Assembly (NCBI GenBank): GCA_944326365.1
Contig: CALVDR010000024.1
Coordinates: forward strand, 1-42,351
Length of the DNA stretch: 42,351 nt
Source of the DNA: an uncultured Bacteroidales bacterium
GTDB taxonomy: Bacteria; Bacteroidota; Bacteroidia; Bacteroidales; UBA932
Reading direction: 5' to 3'
The position numbers and the translations under genes were made by a program. Position 1 is the first letter of the stretch, and every line of letters begins with the position of its first letter. The notes under the pieces are model-generated. The model did no database searches and was not told the DNA's origin. It saw only the letters and a program-made list of their open reading frames with translations. Positions 1-6,918 of this stretch are shown here, piece after piece.

Positions 1-531
1 CAGCACAAGAGATTCTGTTTTGTGTTCCGGTTTCAGTATATGCAGATCAAGCTTGTTCCAATCGAAAAACTCTTCAAGGCTGAAAGGCAGCATCTCCACC
101 TGAAGATACCTGCCAGTCAATGCAGTAGCCATTTCACTGCTGAGCATTCTGGCATTACTGCCTGTTATTACAAGATTCTTTCCCATCCTGTATAGTTCAC
201 TGACCCACAAATCCCAGCCATCAAGGTTCTGTACTTCGTCCAAAAGAATATATTCATATCCGGGATAGACATCATCAAGCATCCGCATGACCAGATCCGC
301 ATCCCAGGCTTCCAGCAGTTGATAACTGTCGAAGTTCAAATATGCGAAATTCTTGTCTCTCAGCATCAATAGCGCCTGGGTCGATTTACCTACACGCCGG
401 GGACCTGTTATCAACTTGATAAGATGGCTGCTCAATAACAAATCTGTATTTTGGATGCTCTTACGTAACAGATATGGACGAGACATGAGTTCGTCACGTT
501 CCTTGCGTTGGTTCAGAATGATTGTTTTCAT
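1..531 (-). CDS. AAA family ATPase of the AAA_14/DUF4143 type, N-terminal part
   Basis: The reverse strand reads open from an ATG at 531 to the window edge (177 codons), so the C-terminal part lies outside the window. Residues about 43-51 form a Walker A loop (GPRRVGKST), followed by a Walker B strand (YILLDEVQ) and a sensor-1-like TGSNARML. This order is typical of the Bacteroidetes ATPases with AAA_14 and a C-terminal DUF4143 domain, whose cellular role is generally unknown. They are often called ATP-binding proteins and sometimes linked to mobile or defence regions. A weak promoter-like TAATATTG lies on the minus strand about 30 nt upstream. The gene is divergent from the DNA repair gene at 695. 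Family assignment is firm, function is not known. Confidence 0.85.
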   Translation of the reverse strand, partial: MKTIILNQRKERDELMSRPYLLRKSIQNTDLLLSSHLIKLITGPRRVGKSTQALLMLRDKNFAYLNFDSYQLLEAWDADLVMRMLDDVYPGYEYILLDEVQNLDGWDLWVSELYRMGKNLVITGSNARMLSSEMATALTGRYLQVEMLPFSLEEFFDWNKLDLHILKPEHKTESLVL

Positions 532-591
532 CTTCCATGTTCTTATTCGAATACAATATTACTATTAATTTATTCAATTATCAATCCTTAT

Positions 592-618
592 TGCATAAAA
601 AACACCATATTTTATGCA
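592..618. repeat. Inverted repeat between divergent genes
   Basis: TGCATAAAA at 592-600 is the exact reverse complement of TTTTATGCA at 610-618, with a 9-nt spacer. It lies in the 163-bp divergent region between the ATPase start (531) and the repair gene start (695). It could be a regulator binding site or a hairpin. No T-tract supports termination in either direction. Confidence 0.5.
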
Positions 619-650
619 GTATGACGTCGTTATTGAATAAAAACTTTTCC

Positions 651-658
651 TATTTTTG
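651..658 (+). promoter_or_regulatory. Bacteroidetes -7 box for the alkylation repair gene
   Basis: TATTTTTG fits the TAnnTTTG consensus. Its last three bases are the TTG that would otherwise be read as a start codon for the following gene, which argues for the downstream ATG at 695. The -33 element is weak (TTG at 633-635, spacing only 15). Confidence 0.65.
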
Positions 659-694
659 CCGGAAGGCAAAGACAACGACAGCAAATTGCAATAT

Positions 695-1492
695 ATGATA
701 GAGAAACTGCTGGAGCCGCTGGTTTCGGAGCGGTTCAGGAATGAAGAGAAATACAGGCTCGGCCATACGAGGATATTGAACCCATTGCCCGGCAGGGCAG
801 TGATGGGCCTTCATATTCCGGATATGAGGAAGGTAGCGAAAACATTGGCAGTCCGTGAGGACGCCTCCACGATCATTGCGGATTTCGGAAAAGAGGCGGA
901 GAATGGGCGTGAGGCTCTCGCACATGAGGAACTGATGGTGTGGGGGATGATGATAAATTTCATCAAGGGTGCTGCGGATGAGAAACTGGCGATGCTGGAA
1001 AAGTTTGTGCCGCAGATAGACAGCTGGGGCGTGTGCGATTCTGTCGCCCCGGGTGCCCGCTGGTTCAGAAAAGCAGACGGGGCATGGGATATTCTCTGCG
1101 GCTATTTCGCTTCGGACAGGGAATTCGAAGTCAGGTTCGCTACGGTCATGTCCATGTGTCATTTCATGGACGAACGGTATCTTCCGCGGATTTTCTGGCA
1201 GTTCGATGCATTGGATTTCAACAGGATACGGTCAGACTATCTGGGGCCGTCCGAAACAAGGGCAGCCGGAGGCCAGGAGAAGGTGCTTTCTTCAGGCAGG
1301 GGAGTGGTCATCGGGGAGTCCCCGTATTATGTGCGGATGGGCGTGGCCTGGTGTCTTGCTACGGCGCTTGCCAAGTTCCCTGACGATACCAGGGCTTATC
1401 TCAGGCATTCCCGTCTGCCTGAAGATGTACTGCGCCTGTATGCCCGCAAGGCCAGGGAATCCTTCCGTACGCGTGACATTTCCCCGTTCTGA
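695..1492 (+). CDS. DNA alkylation repair protein, AlkD-like HEAT-repeat glycosylase
   Basis: Predicted to excise alkylated bases from DNA in the cytoplasm as a HEAT-repeat glycosylase of the AlkC/AlkD superfamily (PF08713 type). With the start at 695 (265 aa) the motif SWGVCD places Trp at 111 and Asp at 115, close to the W109 and D113 of Bacillus AlkD, and the C-terminal YYVRMGVAWCLATAL is characteristic of the family. An upstream TTG at 656 is in frame but falls inside a promoter -7 box, so it is not used here. A segment near residues 180-205 (SETRAAGGQEKVLSSG) looks like an extra loop. The gene is monocistronic, with its own promoter and a terminator directly after the stop. Confidence 0.85.
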   Translation: MIEKLLEPLVSERFRNEEKYRLGHTRILNPLPGRAVMGLHIPDMRKVAKTLAVREDASTIIADFGKEAENGREALAHEELMVWGMMINFIKGAADEKLAMLEKFVPQIDSWGVCDSVAPGARWFRKADGAWDILCGYFASDREFEVRFATVMSMCHFMDERYLPRIFWQFDALDFNRIRSDYLGPSETRAAGGQEKVLSSGRGVVIGESPYYVRMGVAWCLATALAKFPDDTRAYLRHSRLPEDVLRLYARKARESFRTRDISPF

Positions 1493-1501
1493 ATACTGCA
1501 T

Positions 1502-1546
1502 GTCGGAGCTGCTCCGGGACTTTTTTTTCCGGAAATCCGGAAAAAA
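1502..1546 (+). terminator. Terminator after the alkylation repair gene
   Basis: An imperfect hairpin with stem CGGAG/CTCCG (1504-1516) is followed by eight T at 1521-1528. Directly overlapping is a second perfect inverted repeat, six T plus CCGG, AAAT loop, CCGG plus six A (1523-1546), which could stop transcription in either direction. Confidence 0.7.
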
Positions 1547-1557
1547 CCCATATTTCC

Positions 1558-1587
1558 TGTAACAATTTCATACCTGCATCAGTCTAA
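1558..1587 (+). promoter_or_regulatory. Possible ECF-type promoter
   Basis: TGTAAC at 1558-1563 and GTCTAA at 1582-1587 are separated by 18 nt and lie 28 nt before the DUF6249-like start codon. The AAC core at -35 and GTC at -10 resemble promoters read by some ECF sigma factors in other phyla, and no TAnnTTTG box is present here. Autoregulation by the sigma factor encoded at 2067 is inferred only from this resemblance. Confidence 0.3.
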
Positions 1588-1614
1588 CAAGCGGATTTTA
1601 AAATTAAACTTGTT

Positions 1615-2058
1615 ATGGACTTGAATGTTTTGAGTTTCATGAACGATGTCGTTCTGCCGATTTTCATTGTCGTATTCCTGCCGGTAGTCATAGTACTGAT
1701 TGTGCAGATTTTCAGGAACAGGAATCTGGCCAGGAAAACGGATGTCATCAAACTGGCCATAGAAAAGGGGGCCAATCTGGATGTGAACAAGATGATGGCG
1801 GCATTGGAGAGTACAGGAAAACGCAGGAAAGGGCCGGTGGGCAAATCCCAGTATCTTCTGGAGAAAATGACTACGGGCATTATCCTGTTTCTGGCAGGGC
1901 TTGCCGTTATCATCGTCGCGGCACTGACCGGAGCAATCGTTCCGGAAGGAAAATGGGCCTTTTATCTTTTCGGGACTGTTGTCTCCATAGTTGGGGCCGG
2001 ACTCCTGACAATGTTCTTCGTGGGCCGGAAAATGCTTCCTGACGACAAGAATGAATAG
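1615..2058 (+). CDS. DUF6249-like membrane protein
   Basis: A 147-aa inner-membrane protein. A long hydrophobic N-terminal helix (about residues 12-33) is followed by a basic segment containing IKLAIEKGAN, which resembles the LIEKGAD signature of DUF6249 proteins. Two further hydrophobic helices follow (about 86-108 and 115-137), with a charged C-terminal tail. In Bacteroidales such proteins are repeatedly encoded beside an ECF sigma factor, as here: the stop is 8 bp before the sigma gene, so the two are almost surely co-transcribed. A role in sensing or in controlling the sigma factor is an inference from position. No biochemical function is known to me. Confidence 0.75.
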   Translation: MDLNVLSFMNDVVLPIFIVVFLPVVIVLIVQIFRNRNLARKTDVIKLAIEKGANLDVNKMMAALESTGKRRKGPVGKSQYLLEKMTTGIILFLAGLAVIIVAALTGAIVPEGKWAFYLFGTVVSIVGAGLLTMFFVGRKMLPDDKNE

Positions 2059-2066
2059 GCTGGGAA

Positions 2067-2549
2067 ATGACACGGGAACAGTTCATAGGTCTTGTGGCTG
2101 AAGAGCAGGAATCGCTGCGGCGGTTCCTGTGCGTGTTATGCGATGGTGACCGTGTGGCTGCCGATGACCTGGCACAGGAGGCTCTCCTGAAGGCATACAT
2201 GTCATATACGGGCTTTGAGGGACGTTCCAGATTCAGTACGTGGCTTTTCAGGATAGCTTATAACTGCTTTTGCGACTGGAAGAAAAGCCGGCGCCTGCCT
2301 GTCGGGAAGATGCCTGATGACAGGATTTCCGACGATGCCTCCGACAAGGCTTTCGCGCACCAGAAACTGTATCTTGCCATAAACTCCCTCTCGGACAGAG
2401 AAAGGACGGCTGTCCTGCTTTTCTATATGGAGGACAAGTCCGTGAAAGACATAGAAGCCATAACGGGAATGTCGTCCGCTGCTGTAAGGACACTTTTGTT
2501 CAGGGCCCGCAGGCATCTGAAGGACTTTCTGGGAAAGGACAGTGTCTGA
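2067..2549 (+). CDS. ECF-type sigma-70 family RNA polymerase sigma factor
   Basis: At 160 aa it has the two-domain ECF layout. Sigma region 2 lies at about residues 8-75, with DDLAQEALLKAYM and STWLFRIAYNCFCDWKK (the -10 recognition helices). Region 4 lies at about 105-155, with LSDRERTAVLLFYMED and an HTH ending in AAVRTLLFRARRHLK. It directs core RNA polymerase to a dedicated promoter set. It follows the DUF6249-like gene by 8 bp. The next gene of the probable operon (2829) encodes a small protein with a C-terminal membrane helix, but a structured repeat element now separates them. No classical zinc-binding anti-sigma (ZAS) protein is present. Confidence 0.92.
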   Translation: MTREQFIGLVAEEQESLRRFLCVLCDGDRVAADDLAQEALLKAYMSYTGFEGRSRFSTWLFRIAYNCFCDWKKSRRLPVGKMPDDRISDDASDKAFAHQKLYLAINSLSDRERTAVLLFYMEDKSVKDIEAITGMSSAAVRTLLFRARRHLKDFLGKDSV

Positions 2550-2584
2550 TGTCAATTTGTCGAACCGGAGTTAGAATAAAATAG

Positions 2585-2814
2585 CGTGAGTTCGATGAAT
2601 TTTAATTATTGAAAATCATCGAACTACCGCTGAGGAGCAGGACGCAAGTCCTGCGACGGGCCCCCGGCGAGGGGGCGGTAGGGGGTGGCGCCCCTTGGAA
2701 AGGGGCTGTCGCCACAGCGACTGGGGTTTAAGAAAATTGGATTTCGCAGAAATCCTTAACGACTGTTCGACGAATTCCTTGGTCCTGAGCAACCTAAATT
2801 CGTCGAACTGACGT
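2585..2814 (+). mobile_element. Structured MITE-like element, copy 1
   Basis: A non-coding 230-bp unit. Its left end (GTGAGTTCGATGA) and right end (TTCGTCGAACTGAC) are near inverted repeats of each other. The left end also forms its own hairpin (AGTTCGATGA with TCATCGAACT), and the right end forms another (2758-2776 with 2797-2815). Between them are hairpins GCAGGAC/GTCCTGC (2637-2654) and GCCCCTT/AAGGGGC, and the conserved GATTTC-GCA-GAAATC (2740-2754). TAAAATAG occurs directly before (2577-2584) and after (2815-2822), consistent with an 8-bp target duplication. Related copies are at 16701-16906 and 42279-42351. No coding capacity. It could instead be a REP/RAYT-type palindromic element. Confidence 0.7.
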
Positions 2815-2828
2815 TAAAATAGCCGTTT

Positions 2829-3128
2829 ATGAATACAGATAAGAAAATAAGGGATTTTTTCATGTCTTCCAGACCGGAATATGATGACAATGATGCCTTC
2901 ATGCGCGAGTTCGAAAGGCAGTCGGCCATGCTTCCGCAGCCGGCTTCCATGAACACTCCCGAGGATATGGAAAAGGCGGAGAGACTTCAGACCCTCCGCC
3001 GCGTATCTTCAATGATAAGAAGGACATACCACATCGACGCCGTAGTGACTTCCGCTGCCGCAATAGCGGTATGCCTTCTGTGTTTTACACTGGTCCTTTC
3101 GGCCACTATCATTTTTCCATTGTTCTGA
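2829..3128 (+). CDS. Small C-terminally anchored membrane protein of the sigma-factor locus
   Basis: A 99-aa hypothetical protein with a charged N-terminal cytosolic part, a coiled-coil-prone middle ([18 protein letters not shown]) and one C-terminal transmembrane helix (about residues 72-96). The tail-anchored layout, and its position after the DUF6249-like and ECF sigma genes, fit a membrane-tethered partner of the sigma factor. There is no recognisable anti-sigma motif, so this is inference. The start ATG is 7 bp after the end of the element's flanking repeat, which means the element now supplies its upstream region. The 3' end overlaps the convergent ribH gene by 20 bp. Confidence 0.7.
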   Translation: MNTDKKIRDFFMSSRPEYDDNDAFMREFERQSAMLPQPASMNTPEDMEKAERLQTLRRVSSMIRRTYHIDAVVTSAAAIAVCLLCFTLVLSATIIFPLF

Positions 3129-3576
3129 CCAGATTCACCATCTCGATGGCAGTGGTCATGGCATCGAAGCCTTTGTTCCCGGCTTTTGTACCGGCTCTTT
3201 CCACGGCCTGCTCGATGGAATCGGTGGTGAGTACCCCGAATATTACCGGGACACCTGTTTCCAGCCCTGCGAGGGCGATGCCTTTCGTGGTTTCATTTGC
3301 CACCATGTCGAAGTGTGGGGTGGCACCCCTGATTACGGCACCGAGACATACTACAGCGTCATATTTTCCTGACTGCGCCATCTTCCTGGCTATGAGCGGT
3401 ATCTCGAAGGCTCCCGGTACCCATGCCACTTCGATGTCGTCGGCACTGCCTCCGTGGCGCAGGAAAGAATCTTCAGCTCCGGAGAGGAGCTTGGATGTGA
3501 TGAATTCATTGAAACGTGCCGCCACAATGCCTATCTTATGGCCGGCGGATGAGAGGTTCCCTTCTATTGTCTTCAT
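3109..3576 (-). CDS. ribH: 6,7-dimethyl-8-ribityllumazine synthase
   Basis: Condenses 5-amino-6-ribitylamino-uracil with 3,4-dihydroxy-2-butanone 4-phosphate to lumazine, the penultimate step of riboflavin synthesis; cytoplasmic, usually a large oligomeric shell. At 155 aa it is the usual length. Visible family motifs are ARFNEFIT near residue 20, WVPGAFEIP near 52-60, [14 protein letters not shown] (with the catalytic His) near 82-95 and [12 protein letters not shown] near 113-124. It is the last gene of the rib operon and is separated from ribBA by a 122-nt spacer filled with tandem repeats. It ends 20 bp inside the convergent small membrane-protein gene. Confidence 0.97.
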   Translation of the reverse strand: MKTIEGNLSSAGHKIGIVAARFNEFITSKLLSGAEDSFLRHGGSADDIEVAWVPGAFEIPLIARKMAQSGKYDAVVCLGAVIRGATPHFDMVANETTKGIALAGLETGVPVIFGVLTTDSIEQAVERAGTKAGNKGFDAMTTAIEMVNLVRTMEK

Positions 3577-3579
3577 TGT

Positions 3580-3697
3580 ATGAAAGTATTGATGTCTGAA
3601 AATTTTATAGTCTGAAAGTATTGATGTCTGAAAGTATTAAAAGTCTGAATGTTTTAAATGTCTGAATGTTTTAAATGTCTGAAAGTATTAAAAGTCC
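3580..3697 (-). repeat. Tandem repeat array between ribBA and ribH
   Basis: About seven imperfect units of 15-18 bp fill the whole spacer. On the plus strand the unit is close to TGTCTGAAAGTATTAAA, with variants ending TTGA or carrying TGTTTTAAA. Plus-strand GTCTGAA recurs at each unit and also occurs once inside the 3' end of ribBA (about 3703-3709), as if the array expanded from the coding end. It would be transcribed as part of the rib mRNA and supplies the upstream region of ribH. No terminator or -7 box is visible in it. Confidence 0.8.
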
Positions 3698-3698
3698 G

Positions 3699-4985
3699 TT
3701 ATTTGTCTGAATCTTGCCCGTGTTCGTTCTCTGATGACATATCCTGGTGTCCGTCGGGGGTGAAATGCAGGAGATGTCCCATTTTCCTGTATTTGGTGTA
3801 CATATAGGCCATGTTCTTCTCGTTGCATGTCATCTCTATCGGATCACGGCCTGTCACTTCTATTCCGTAGTGTTCCAGACCGGTGATCTTCATCGGGTTG
3901 TTGGTCATCAGGGTGAGTTTCTTCACCCCGAGGTCAGACAGGATTGCACCAGCCGTGTCATATTCCCTGAGGTCTGACGGGAAGCCAAGGGCGATATTCG
4001 CTTCTACAGTATCCATCCCTTTGTCCTGCAGTTCGTAGGCCCTGAGCTTGTTGATCAGGCCAATCCCCCTGCCTTCCTGCCGGAGATAGACCAGGACACC
4101 GCAGCCTGTCTTCCCGATACGTCTCATGGCTTCCGCAAGTTGTTCCCCGCAGTCGCATCTGAGAGAGCCGAACACGTCGCCTGTAAGGCATTCGGAATGT
4201 ATCCTGCACAATACAGGTTCCCCTGTGGTGACATCACCCTTTACCAGTGCCAGGTGATGCTTGCCGTTGATCCTGTTCACGTAGCCGTACATCCGGAAAT
4301 CCCCGTAACGTGTGGGAAGAGGCACGTCAGTCACTCTTTCCATCCATTTCTCGGTATGCTTGCGGTACTGGACAAGACTCTCCACGGTGATGATCTTCAA
4401 CCCATGCCTGTGAGCGAAATCCATCAGTTCTCCGGTACGCATCATTGTACCGTCCTCCCGCATTATTTCGCAACAGAGACCGCATTCCTCAAGACCGGCG
4501 ATACGCATCAGGTCTACCGTGGCTTCCGTGTGTCCTTCCCGTTCGAGGACTCCTCCAGGCCTGGCTTCAAGCGGGAACATGTGTCCCGGCCGGCGGAAAT
4601 CCTCAGGCCTTGCATCCGGGTCGGCGCATTTCATCGCTGTCACCGAACGCTCCGCAGCCGATATGCCGGTCCCCGTAGATATGTGGTCTATGGAGACAGT
4701 GAATGCCGTGCAATGATTGTCCGTGTTCTCGTCCACCATCTGCCTCAATCCGAGTTTCGTTGTCAGCCCGTGACTCATGGGCATGCATATCAGCCCTTTG
4801 CCGAAGGTCGCCATGAAATTCACATTGTCCCTGCCGGCATATCTTGCGGCACATATCAGGTCTCCTTCGTTTTCTCTGCCGGGATTGTCTGTGACTATTA
4901 TGATCTTTCCCTGCCTGAGGTCTTCAACGGCCTCTTCTACAGTATTGAATTTATATCCGGTATTGTCTTTCGTGAAATTGTCCAT
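3699..4985 (-). CDS. ribBA: Bifunctional 3,4-dihydroxy-2-butanone 4-phosphate synthase / GTP cyclohydrolase II
   Basis: Supplies both precursors of riboflavin: DHBP from ribulose 5-phosphate (N-terminal domain, about residues 14-210) and the pyrimidine from GTP (C-terminal domain, about 218-405). The DHBP part shows DNPGRENEGDL at 33-43, a metal/substrate loop, and RPGHMFPLEARPGG. The cyclohydrolase part shows the zinc triad in RIHSECLTGDVFG and RCDCGEQ, then RQEGRGIGL and TNNPMKI. At 428 aa it is slightly longer than usual because of a polar C-terminal tail. It begins 23 nt after the ribE stop, in the same transcript. Confidence 0.97.
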   Translation of the reverse strand: MDNFTKDNTGYKFNTVEEAVEDLRQGKIIIVTDNPGRENEGDLICAARYAGRDNVNFMATFGKGLICMPMSHGLTTKLGLRQMVDENTDNHCTAFTVSIDHISTGTGISAAERSVTAMKCADPDARPEDFRRPGHMFPLEARPGGVLEREGHTEATVDLMRIAGLEECGLCCEIMREDGTMMRTGELMDFAHRHGLKIITVESLVQYRKHTEKWMERVTDVPLPTRYGDFRMYGYVNRINGKHHLALVKGDVTTGEPVLCRIHSECLTGDVFGSLRCDCGEQLAEAMRRIGKTGCGVLVYLRQEGRGIGLINKLRAYELQDKGMDTVEANIALGFPSDLREYDTAGAILSDLGVKKLTLMTNNPMKITGLEHYGIEVTGRDPIEMTCNEKNMAYMYTKYRKMGHLLHFTPDGHQDMSSENEHGQDSDK

Positions 4986-5008
4986 TGTTTTTCTGAATTA
5001 ATTTGCTG

Positions 5009-5671
5009 TCAAAATCCGTTCTCTTTCAGGAATTCCATTGTCATTCCTCCGGTTTCCTTTCCGAAGCTGCCCCTGTCGCAGGCAAGGAGGCGTTCGATGT
5101 ATCTGGCGATGATGTCAGCTTCGATATTTACCGGAGAGCCTGTGCGCAGAAGCCCGAGAGTGGTACTGGCCGCAGTGTGCGGTATCAGCGACACTGTCAG
5201 GCTTTCCCTGTCTGTTGCAGTCACGGTCAGACTCGCCCCGTCCAATGTGACGGAGCCTTTGACCGCAATGTACTTCAGCGTATCTGCCGGGGCGGCTACC
5301 TTCAGCAGCATCGCTATGCCTTCCCTGACGACAGATATCACCCGTCCGCATGCATCCACATGTCCTGAGACCATGTGTCCGCCGAATCTGCCTCCGCATT
5401 GCATCGCCCTCTCAAGATTTACCTTTGATCCCGGGACAAGGGCTGCCAGGGAAGTCCTGCGTATGGTTTCCGGCATGGCATCGGCCGTGAAATGTCCCAG
5501 CCCTGGTGTCACGGTAAGGCATACCCCGTTCACTGCAATGCTGTCTCCAGGCACAGTCCCTTCCAGCACCTTGTGCGCCTCGATGTCCAGCACCATGCCT
5601 GTTGCCCCGCCTTTCACCGAGCGTACGGTCCCTATTTCTTCTATTATCCCTGTGAACATCTGATCATTCAT
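5009..5671 (-). CDS. ribE: Riboflavin synthase alpha chain
   Basis: Dismutates two 6,7-dimethyl-8-ribityllumazine molecules into riboflavin and the ribityl-aminouracil; cytoplasmic. The protein shows the duplicated lumazine-binding fold: MFTGIIEEIGTV at the start of the first half and GGHMVSGHVDACGRV at the start of the second. The start is set at 5671 (220 aa, MNDQMFTG) because its ATG overlaps the ribD stop in an ATGA arrangement, a sign of translational coupling. The conserved MFTG Met at 5659 is the alternative. A longer in-frame extension to 5767 lies inside ribD and is not credible. Confidence 0.95.
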   Translation of the reverse strand: MNDQMFTGIIEEIGTVRSVKGGATGMVLDIEAHKVLEGTVPGDSIAVNGVCLTVTPGLGHFTADAMPETIRRTSLAALVPGSKVNLERAMQCGGRFGGHMVSGHVDACGRVISVVREGIAMLLKVAAPADTLKYIAVKGSVTLDGASLTVTATDRESLTVSLIPHTAASTTLGLLRTGSPVNIEADIIARYIERLLACDRGSFGKETGGMTMEFLKENGF

Positions 5672-6828
5672 TTTTTGTCTGTTGTACTGCTGCCCGGGAG
5701 GGAGGCTTTCACCCATGACGGTGCCCGGAAACGGCTGAAACCGTGTATGAGCCAGTCGCATCCGCATCGTGAGACTGATGCTATGTCCACCGGCATCGCG
5801 TCCTCCATCCTGGCGAAACCTTTGCCGCCTACCGGCCCTTTGGAAGTGCCGCCTCCTATGATCTTGGGTGCCACGAAAGTGAAATATTCATCGGCATGTC
5901 CGCCGCTTATCACACTCCATGCCAGTTCGGCCCCGCCTTCCACGAGGATGGAATCCACGGACAGCGCACCGAGTTTTCCAAGAAGGTCACCCATGTCAAC
6001 CCGTCCTCCGTCATCTGCAGTGCATTCCAATGTCTGTATTCCGCATTCCTGCAGGGCGCGGATATTCCCGGACGGCGCTTCAGCGGTGTGGGCAAGTATG
6101 GTCCTGTATTCCTTGGCTGTCCGTGCAATGGCTGATGATACCGGCAGGGAAGCCCGGGAATCCGCTATGATCCTTATCGGCTGCCTCATGCCTTCTATAC
6201 GGCAGTTCAGCATTGGGTCATCAGCCAGTACGGTACCTGTGCCGGCCATTATGCCTGTATATTGCCCCCTCATCATGTGGCACAGTTTCCTTGATTCTTC
6301 ACAGCTGACCCATTTTGAGTCTCCGGAAGCCGATGCTATACGCCCGTCCATGGTCATGGCAGATTTGAGTACAATCCACGGACGCCTTTCTGTGATGTAT
6401 TTTATGAATACGCGGTTCAGATATCTGGCTTCATCTTCGAGCAGCCCGGTCTGCACACCGATTCCGTGCCCGCGCAGTATTTCCGCCCCGTGTCCGGATA
6501 CAAGGGGATTCGGGTCAGTCATGGCAATGACGACCCTGGATATGCCGGCATCGATTATGGCCGTTGTACAAGGGGGTTGTTTCCCGAAATGGCAGCATGG
6601 TTCCAGAGTCACGTACATGGTGGCTCCTGCCGTATCTTCCGCGCATGAGGCAATGGCTTCCGTCTCCGCATGCCTTTCCCCGTATTGTCTGTGCCAGCCT
6701 TCAGCTATGACGCGTCCGTTACGGACGATCACCGCGCCCACCATCGGGTTGGGATTGGTACGTCCAAGACCCTTTTCCGCAAGCCCGAGGGCAATTTTCA
6801 TGAATTTCCTGTCTTCTTCGCTCCACAT
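5668..6828 (-). CDS. ribD: Bifunctional diaminohydroxyphosphoribosylaminopyrimidine deaminase / 5-amino-6-(5-phosphoribosylamino)uracil reductase
   Basis: Carries out the second and third steps of the pyrimidine branch of riboflavin synthesis. The N-terminal deaminase has the zinc site HAE (His53) with PCCHFGKQPPC (Cys78 or 79 and Cys87). The C-terminal NADPH-dependent reductase begins near residue 155 (RPWIVLKSAMTMDGRIA) and carries the late ILVEGGAELAWS motif. The start at 6828 (386 aa, MWSEEDRKFM) is chosen because homologues begin here and because an upstream in-frame ATG (6879) would be translated through the attenuator hairpin. It is the first gene of the operon, under FMN riboswitch control. 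Confidence 0.96.
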   Translation of the reverse strand: MWSEEDRKFMKIALGLAEKGLGRTNPNPMVGAVIVRNGRVIAEGWHRQYGERHAETEAIASCAEDTAGATMYVTLEPCCHFGKQPPCTTAIIDAGISRVVIAMTDPNPLVSGHGAEILRGHGIGVQTGLLEDEARYLNRVFIKYITERRPWIVLKSAMTMDGRIASASGDSKWVSCEESRKLCHMMRGQYTGIMAGTGTVLADDPMLNCRIEGMRQPIRIIADSRASLPVSSAIARTAKEYRTILAHTAEAPSGNIRALQECGIQTLECTADDGGRVDMGDLLGKLGALSVDSILVEGGAELAWSVISGGHADEYFTFVAPKIIGGGTSKGPVGGKGFARMEDAMPVDIASVSRCGCDWLIHGFSRFRAPSWVKASLPGSSTTDKK

Positions 6829-6831
6829 AAC

Positions 6832-6861
6832 AAAAAACCTGAATACTTTCCAGTACCCAGG
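6832..6861 (-). terminator. Riboswitch-controlled intrinsic terminator (attenuator) before ribD
   Basis: On the minus strand a 10-bp stem (6861-6852 with 6847-6838, two G-U pairs) closes a GGAA tetraloop and is followed by six U ending 3 nt before the ribD ATG. The hairpin also covers the only purine-rich AGG upstream of that ATG, so it could block translation as well. Its 5' arm contains GCCCTG (6863-6858), complementary to CAGGGC in the aptamer's first strand (7029-7024). That pairing would make an antiterminator when FMN is absent. Confidence 0.8.
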
Positions 6862-6918
6862 GCAAAGTCTGCACGACATTTACGTGGCATCGGACTCTTT
6901 CCAAGCCGCCATCACTGT

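Noticed and set aside
1910..2200. Minus-strand ORF over the DUF6249-like and sigma genes
   Set aside because: Shadow frame with Arg/Ser-rich composition; both plus-strand genes are well supported.
2829..3128. The small membrane protein as a classical anti-sigma factor
   Set aside because: No zinc-binding HxxxCxxC or FecR/RsiW-like motif is visible, so only position supports the idea.
3580..3697. The rib spacer repeats as a CRISPR array
   Set aside because: Units are directly adjacent and imperfect, with no spacers of constant length, and no cas genes are present.
4140..5663. 507-codon plus-strand ORF across ribBA and ribE
   Set aside because: It is antisense to two clear rib genes, has low-complexity, Cys/His/Arg-rich sequence with no family resemblance, and arises from the G/C-rich third positions of the real genes.
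6880..6912. Ten-codon upstream ORF (MAAWKESDAT) between the FMN aptamer and the ribD attenuator
   Set aside because: Too short, no clear ribosome binding site, and the region is fully explained as riboswitch expression platform.
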